Source: Crambe crambe (taxonomy: Eukaryota; Porifera; Demospongiae; Poecilosclerida; Crambeidae). From it: 64,000 nucleotides of DNA. This document shows, in pieces, positions 57,691-64,000 of this stretch. Position numbers and translations under genes: made by a program. Numbering within the stretch: the stretch's first letter is position 1; each line of letters opens with the position of its first letter. The stretch is taken from NCBI GenBank assembly GCA_963924555.1, contig OZ004591.1, positions 558,001-622,000 on the forward strand. Reading direction: 5' to 3'. Below the pieces are notes generated by a model. The model saw only the letters and a program-made list of their open reading frames with translations, ran no database searches and had not been told where the DNA came from.

Positions 57691-60600
57691 AAAAGCCTCA
57701 CAGGAGTCTTAGGAGGTGATGTAAGGTAGCCAGCATGTCTGTCTGTATATGCGCACCAATTGCCAGCCCTGACTCCGGGCCACATATTTACTAATAATGG
57801 GGACTGTGGCCCTTTTTTTGCCCGGGCCTATATGACTCTACCACAATTTGGTTTTTTGAGGTATGACCTTTTTGCTGGACTGCAAGACTCTATAACTACT
57901 CTATACTTCCTGTAGTGTAATGGCCCTGTATGGCGCTTGCCTGGCCCTGTAGGCTTGCCTGGTTATGGCCAGGCTGCCCATGGTAACCATCCCAATCCTC
58001 CAAATCCTCCCGTGAGAAACAGAAGTGAAATGTCTGTCCAAGACACTAAAAGAATAGATAAGGAGGGTAGAATACCACCTCTCTACTATGATTGAATACC
58101 TTATCTCACCTATATATTTTTATTAGCATATTTTGTGTCTATGGGATATGAATATTACCATGGGATGTAAGCTGACCTTTATTTCGGCTTGAATTCACCA
58201 TGTGCTCAACTCAATTATTATTATTTTTCTCAGTCTGGTCTCCATAGTTATTATAATATTGTTATGTAACCACTGTGACCCATATGGCATATGAATTGGT
58301 CACCTATCAATTAGCATTCTCTTCTGTCTGTCTGCTGGAATCTGACTGATAAAAGAGTTTTTGGATCTAGGGCATGATTCAGTGGGCGTGGTAGTAGAGT
58401 AAGTAATGATGACAGTTAGTAATAGCCCTAGCTTACACACCAGTTATTTCCCCTCATATTCTCATTACAGGATCTCAGTAGGATTGATATAACTGCCTTA
58501 CTGCACTAATGATAATGATAATAATAATGTGTTAGTTTAATAAACACTTGAGGTACCAATGGACAGATATAAACCATTCATGCAGACACAATGCAGAGAG
58601 ACCCCCTTCCTGTATCATCTCAAATAGCACTCTGAATATAAGAATAGTATGTCTGGATCTTAAATTGAAAGAATCTTATCTCCATAGCTTGAGTGCTGTA
58701 CTCAATTCACTATGCCAGTAGTCTGAGCAGTTAGTGATGTCTGACCAGTTAGTGATGTCTGACCATTGCCATTAGCAGCCAGGCTCAATTTAGACTCATT
58801 TACTCACTAATTTAATTTGCAGCTTGCTTAATAATATGGGTTATGTAACCCAGGGTATCCCATAGTTGGAGTCACCCCACCACTCACTCCTGTGTGGCAG
58901 ACTGTGGTGAAGCAATCCACCAGTCAAATGTTCAAGATTGTGTCTAGATTATAATGTGAGAGAACACGGTTGGCAGGGTGATATGTCAGAGAGATTCCTG
59001 CATGCTTTCTCTGCATGGCATGAAAGAAAAGTCACAGAGTGTTGCAGGAAAACCCATCATGTCTGCTCTGGATCATTAAATAACATCACTCACTCTTATG
59101 GAAATTTTCGTTGGATAATAATTCATGTTCACAATTTTCATGTTGCTTAATTTTCGTTGTTACAGCTTTTACTTATAATTAGATTTTAAACTATTTTGTA
59201 CAAAGTAATTAATTTTCGTGTTATTTTCGTTGTTGAACATAATCACAAAAATTAATCAACATGGAAAATTTCCCAATTTTCGGTGGTAGATGGTACTTTC
59301 CAAAGCATGATAATAACATTGACCACATTCAATTTATGGGAGTCTATTTCCTTGCTTACTTCATCACCTGATCCCCCTGGCCTGGCCCTCCAGCTCTCAT
59401 GCAATGTATAACAGTACAGGGGCAATCTGACAGAGGAAAAATCTCCGGGCAAAACTGCTGTTTGGCCAGCCATTTTCCTGTTGGCATTACAATAGAAAAA
59501 AATAATATATATAGCAAATTCAGTGCAAAATTAATGTCATGTCAGGTCAACTGTGATTAGTGGCCATGTGTGTAGCTACATAGATAGAGCTTCCAGCATA
59601 TCCACTGCTACAGACCAATGGTTAGGTTATCAGTACTCATACTATTAATTAAATTAGGAAGTTGACCTGTTCTCATGGACTGCCGCAAGTAAGCAGAGTG
59701 GCTATGCTTGCATGGGGGGTGTCTGGCATCAACATGTGTAGGAAGAGTTTCTCTAGGTTTTCCCAATCAATAAATAGCTTGGCCTGACCTCTTGCACCCT
59801 GCAATGACCGATTGGATTTTTAAAAATCTTTACTTAGCTGTAGCTATAGCAACCAAGCTGGTTATATCATAGCGTGGCCACTTTTTACCAGAAAAAAAAA
59901 GTGAACCAGGGACTCTCTTGCCATTATCATAAAGCTCAAGATTTAGAGGAAGAGAAATGTAGCTAGCAATCTCTTCTTGTAACCAATAAGAACTTAATTG
60001 TCATTTTAAAATTGGTATCAATATGATTATACTCCACTTCCTTGCACTTTTGTTTTCATAGGAAAGGAACACTCAGACAAGCACTGCGATGGGAAGATGA
60101 AAATCCAGGCCTTTCTCCTCTTCAATGAGAAACAGAGCTTCCGGAAACTGGGGGACATCATCTACCAGCAGAGCAAATCGGGTGAGATCTACGTCCGACG
60201 AGATGCCCTCACAGTAATCTTTGACGACAACAAGATCTTGTACGGCAATCTGGTGACCTATGGGGGCAACGGACTTAGACAACTGTGGGATTTGGTGTTT
60301 GCGGAGAATTCAGCACTTGTGGGGAAGGGATTGGTGGCTCTTGGACTGCAGAATGCCGTCATTGTGTGGATAAACAGCAAACCTAAAGCTCTGGGAGGAA
60401 TCATACGTAAGCAGTTCAATGGTGGGATATTAATTTTTCAGTATATACCAATAGTGAAAAAGATTGTGTTGCATAAGCAATGAGGCATACTTTATCACTA
60501 GGTATCAAGGCTACACATGAGCAGTGAATCTTTTTTCTTTCTTTTTTTTTTGGAGGGGAAGAGATCATTCATAATTATCAATGTTGTAGAAAAATGTCCT

Positions 60601-63600
60601 CATGATGACATTAATCATCCTTGCTTGCCCCCCCCCCCCTTTTTAGTTTGATGAGATCAGTGCTAGACTAACTAATCCAACAAAGGGGAAAGGTTGTTAT
60701 AGACAGCATTCCTCCAACATCACAATCCCACGAAATAAGGGTTAGCAACCTTTGTCTGTCTGTGCAGAGGACACCTGATCTGTTCTGTAAATATTCCTTT
60801 CATGTGGTGCTCTAAAGGTTCCTTTCTCATCACGGTGACATGCACTGACTTCCATGGCATTTAAGCCATTCATAATGATATAACACTGCCACCTCACTTT
60901 TTTGATTCATGTCCCTCCTCCTACAGTCACGAAAACCGGGCTTATGTATTATTATAATGAATCGCTTATTGTGTGGTGTGTAACTAACTCTCCTCATTAT
61001 CATGAACCGCTACAATGCTACCTGTGATAACACCACCATCACCCTCTTTTGTTTCCATTGTTATCTGATCCATTCTCAATGCCACAATCTTAAAATCTGG
61101 AGTAGCCCTTCTGGCCTTTGGTAAAGTCATTGAGGATTTATTGTAGTGAGAGAGAAAGTGGTGCAGTAGCTAGCTAATGGGAACCTCCACTCCAAAAGAG
61201 GACATTTGTATATGCACTCTATAACCTCCTAACCTTCTCTACAAAGGGGTCCCAAGTGTGTCCATCACTATGAAAAAAATAGTGTTTTTCAAGAGAAACT
61301 TGAAAAAAACATAGTGTATTTTTTTGTAGGATATGCAAAGGCACAACATATTTCATAATCATAGGAAACATGGAAACTTGCCATGCTCTGGTGTATCTCA
61401 TGAATTTTCTCATCAAGTTTCCCTACAGGTTTCAGGCTAGGATTCTCCTATTTTTTGTAGTGCATTGTTTGAATGTGTTGGCTAGCTGGCTAGTATATTT
61501 AAAGGTTTAGTCGATTATACATGCATGATTCTTACAATCATTTGAATGGGGTGATCATCATGTAAAGGAGTCTTCTAATAAGTGCCATCTCTAATCTTAA
61601 CATACATTGGCTGGCTAGTTAGCTACAGAGTTGAGAATATTCTACTACCACTCCATGCACTCCTATACAGGTACCATAGATTCAGTACACACTCCTGCTG
61701 CACATGAATTTATTCACAATATGGCCATGGCTCAAAACTCTTCCTCCTCTTCCTCCTCATCCTCCTCCTCCTCTGTAGTCTCGGAACAAAGCAACAACCA
61801 GAAACCACTCCCATTCTACACACCAGTCTCCACAACTCTTCCTTTGACTGCTGTCTGCAGAGATGGAGTTCCCACACCACCCCCAAGTAGTCACTCCTCC
61901 GTGGCACCTTCGTCCAGCACCTGTGGAGAAATAAGAAAAGAGAAAACATCAAAACGTATCACTTCTACAATCATATCACCACCACCACCACCACCAAACT
62001 TTATCAGCATCTCAGCAGCTAAAACAAACCTGATGCCCACTCACGTGTTCCCTCGTCCTCTGATCTTAGATCCTTTCTCCCTTTCCTTCTTCCCTGGTCT
62101 TAATGCCAGAGCAGCTGGCAGTCTGACCAGTCCTCAATATCTCCTCAACCTTCCCAACAGTCAGCTCCTCACACCAACTCCATTCCCACTCCCCATTCTA
62201 CCAATCTCAGTACCACTTTCAATTTCCCCAACTTTGGTTCCATTCTCAATCCAGCCATCAGTAATCCCAGTTTCCATTCCAATCATGGCTCAAGGCTCAC
62301 TATCATCATTGCAGTCTCAAGGTAGTGTAGTTCCTTCTCCCCCGGACAACCACTTCCCAGTCAAAACAGCAGGAGAGCAAGCTGATGTTGAAATGCTTAC
62401 AAAGATTCATGATCGTATCAACGAGCAGCTTGCCTCAGTGTCTCCTGATGAAGACTCAACTGTAGAAGTAATCAAGTCTCATGCACAAACTAGTCTACGA
62501 CAGAGCATTTTATGCACCTCACCTTCATCTATGAACTTTAAATTCAATGTAGCCGGGCCCCCAGGCATGCTTGCTAATACCCCCAGCCATGAGCAACACC
62601 TGAAGAGAATTCTAGAAGAGGCTGAAGTTGCAATCAAATATGTTGATACCAAAGGCAGTTGTAGTTCAACTGGTGAAGAAGACTCTAGTTCCTCCTCAGA
62701 CACTCCTGTAGTTGTCACCTCAGGGAAATTCACTACGACAACATCCCATGCATCACTTATCAGAGAACCATCTCTTGTCCCATCGGTTCCCTTACCTATA
62801 TCAGTTCCTTCATCGCTTCCTCTTCACCCCTCCTCCTCCTCCTCATCTTCTCCTCTCAAGTCTTCCAGTCTTCCAACCATCCTCCCCATCAGCACGAAAC
62901 TCCTATCACCACCAGTTCACCCTCTCCTCTACACATCTCCCTCAACTTCCACACCATCAGCTCTGACATCTCCTCTAAGCTACTACAATCTCCCTGGACT
63001 GTTCCAAACTCCTGCTTCTCTGAAGGAGACTCTGGTTTCCCCAGAACATGCCACTCCCTATCTCAGCCTCCAGCAGTTATCTTCAGTGATGAGAGGGACA
63101 GGAATTGTGCCTGGAGTGACGGGCGTGCCTGGAGGGATGGGGACTGTGCCTGGAGGGATGGGGATCATGCCTGGAGGAATGGGGATTGTGCCTGGAGGAA
63201 TGGGGATTGTGCCTGGAGGGACGGGGATCATGCCTGGAGGGACGGGGATCGTGCCTGGAGTACCATTGGTGAATGTCGTTTCTAGCTCTCCCCCCATGTA
63301 CAATGTTATGATCTCTAATACATCTCCTCTGACTCCTCCCAGTGAAGTTTCAGTCATGTCAACTACAACTATGCAGGGTGTGGAGCAAAGTGGTTCTGAA
63401 TCTGATGACATGGGAATGTGCACCAATGGGAATGGAAATAATAGACTTCAGACTCAATCGCTTAGCAGAAAACGACAGACTAGCTCGCAGACCTCGACAG
63501 GTACAAAAACCCTCAAACTTTCTGGTTCTCCCACATCCACAACTCCTCTCTCTCGTGGAGCAATACTTGCAGCAAAAATCAGCAGAGAAAGTAGAGATCA

Positions 63601-63737
63601 GTTACATGGCCATATGGGTCTCATTTTATCTCCTTCCCCCTCTTCTGGTCCTACCAAGGCCACAGGTCAGCTAGTGGTGACCTCAAGGAATCCTTCTCCA
63701 GGAAATGACCCTTCTAGTCTCAATACCAAAGCAACAG
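56274..63737 (+). CDS. SIR2-like (FAM118-type) protein, paralogue of the SIR2/ETS gene; 3' end outside window
   Basis: Three exons, 56274-57234, 60062-60406 and 61671-63737, joined in phase 1 for 1,124 residues so far, end at a GTGAGT donor, so at least one more exon lies beyond the window. Exon order, sizes (961/345/2067 against 835/357/1965) and phases copy those of the minus-strand SIR2/ETS gene. The SIR2-like domain has FIIGPQL (14-20), GAMLACTQYDTLLD (112-125), ILHLHGVHT (189-197) and LVFLVGFDGEHFDP (239-252). The second domain has GGNGLRQLWDLVF and LVALGLQNAVIVWINSKP, matching the other copy. The third exon is Ser/Pro/Thr-rich with polySer, polyPro, a (V/M)PGG(M/T)GI octapeptide array and a basic LSRKRQ. 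The paralogue predicts an ETS domain next, not seen here. The upstream ATG at 56211 is rejected because the homologous part starts at MNPSLEIWPS. Confidence 0.8.
57235..60061 (+). other. Intron 1 of the second SIR2-like gene (2.8 kb)
   Basis: No supported exon. It holds a (GA)n tract and, at about 59095-59290, an AT-rich stretch with repeated AATTTTCG words in both orientations, perhaps an old short transposon copy without clear ends. Otherwise it is unremarkable AT-rich DNA. Confidence 0.5.
57616..57688. repeat. (GA)n microsatellite in intron 1 of the second SIR2-like gene
   Basis: About 35 GA units after a GGGAGGGAGG lead-in, roughly 380 bp downstream of the exon 1 donor. Confidence 0.95.
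60407..61670 (+). other. Intron 2 of the second SIR2-like gene (1.26 kb)
   Basis: No coding signal beyond a short read-through of exon 2. It has a poly-C run near 60630 and is otherwise AT-rich. It ends CTCCTATACAG at 61670. Confidence 0.55.
63106..63262 (+). repeat. 24-bp coding repeat (octapeptide VPGGMGI-type)
   Basis: About seven in-frame copies of GTGCCTGGAGGGATGGGGAT (plus four bases) code the repeating unit (I/T)(V/M)PGG(M/T)G within the low-complexity region of the second SIR2-like protein. Pro/Gly periodicity suggests a flexible beta-turn linker. Confidence 0.9.
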
Positions 63738-64000
63738 GTGAGTTTTCAGCTTCTCATGGGTCTAGAGTCCAAGCTTGTAAGCCACACCTTAAACTCACCC
63801 TAAATGTAAACAAGAGCTTATCTGTGTATCTCTGGACCCCAAATTCCATATCCATGCACGAGGGAGGGGAATTATTTTCTGCCCACAGCTTGAACTCTGA
63901 ATCCAAGTTAAAAATGTTTTATTTAAAAATTTAAAAAGAATTAGCTGAGGAACAGATGGTAGGGTTAGGGGACTTTTTACTTCATGATCTTCATGATATA
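63738..64000 (+). other. Start of intron 3 of the second SIR2-like gene
   Basis: It begins at the GTGAGT donor after exon 3 and runs to the window edge. The open frame continues to 63934 by chance and loses the Ser/Pro/Thr bias. No ETS-like coding sequence is present in these 263 bp. Confidence 0.6.

Noticed and set aside
59095-59290. A miniature transposon with AATTTTCG termini
   Set aside because: Repeated words are visible but no defined terminal inverted repeats or target-site duplication could be found.

Overview
The window is nuclear DNA of an animal with a compact genome. Genes sit on both strands, most introns are about 50-250 bp with GT-AG ends, and neighbouring genes are often only 140-400 bp apart. 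Coding exons are clearly metazoan (APP-like, DYNC2H1, H2A.X, ETS, XRCC1), while introns and spacers are rich in microsatellites and minisatellites. Density, AT-rich introns and moderate divergence from vertebrate orthologues fit an early-branching animal such as a demosponge. That placement is inference; no species-specific marker was identified.

Layout. 1-1735 (+): 3' end of an amyloid-precursor-like membrane protein. 2348-19931 (-): complete dynein-2 heavy chain (DYNC2H1, about 35 exons), with a divergent H2A.X/H2B pair nested in one intron (14205-15258). 20151-20904 (+): COMMD8, sharing with DYNC2H1 a short divergent promoter that holds an RFX X-box match. 21057-22097 (-): PA-TM-RING ubiquitin ligase. 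22282-24249 and 24620-26807 (-): two tandem XPR1-like EXS phosphate-exporter paralogues. 27473-31489 (-): DCAF8. 31791-32703 (+): short TTC12-like TPR protein. 32887-42304 (-): a four-exon gene joining a FAM118-type SIR2-like domain, an unnamed domain, a long low-complexity region and a C-terminal ETS DNA-binding domain. 42735-49875 (-): XRCC1 in 14 exons. 50018-55855 (+): COP9 signalosome subunit 2 in 11 exons. 56274 to the right edge (+): a paralogue of the SIR2/ETS gene with the same exon order and phases, cut off before its last exon or exons.

Most notable is the pair of SIR2-like/ETS genes, placed back to back around XRCC1 and COPS2. In the minus-strand copy the four exons sum to an uninterrupted 1,258-codon frame. 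The SIR2-like domain keeps the fold's landmark motifs but lacks the usual catalytic asparagine, so it may bind NAD or a related nucleotide, or serve as an assembly module, rather than act as an enzyme. A nucleotide-sensing or polymerising transcription factor is one reading; this is inference.

Other themes: genes for cilia (DYNC2H1, perhaps TTC12), cullin-ligase control (COMMD8, DCAF8, COPS2) and DNA repair/chromatin (XRCC1, H2A.X) occur together, and simple repeats repeatedly abut splice sites. Exon boundaries were read by eye from splice signals, frame and remembered family sequences; no search or alignment was run.
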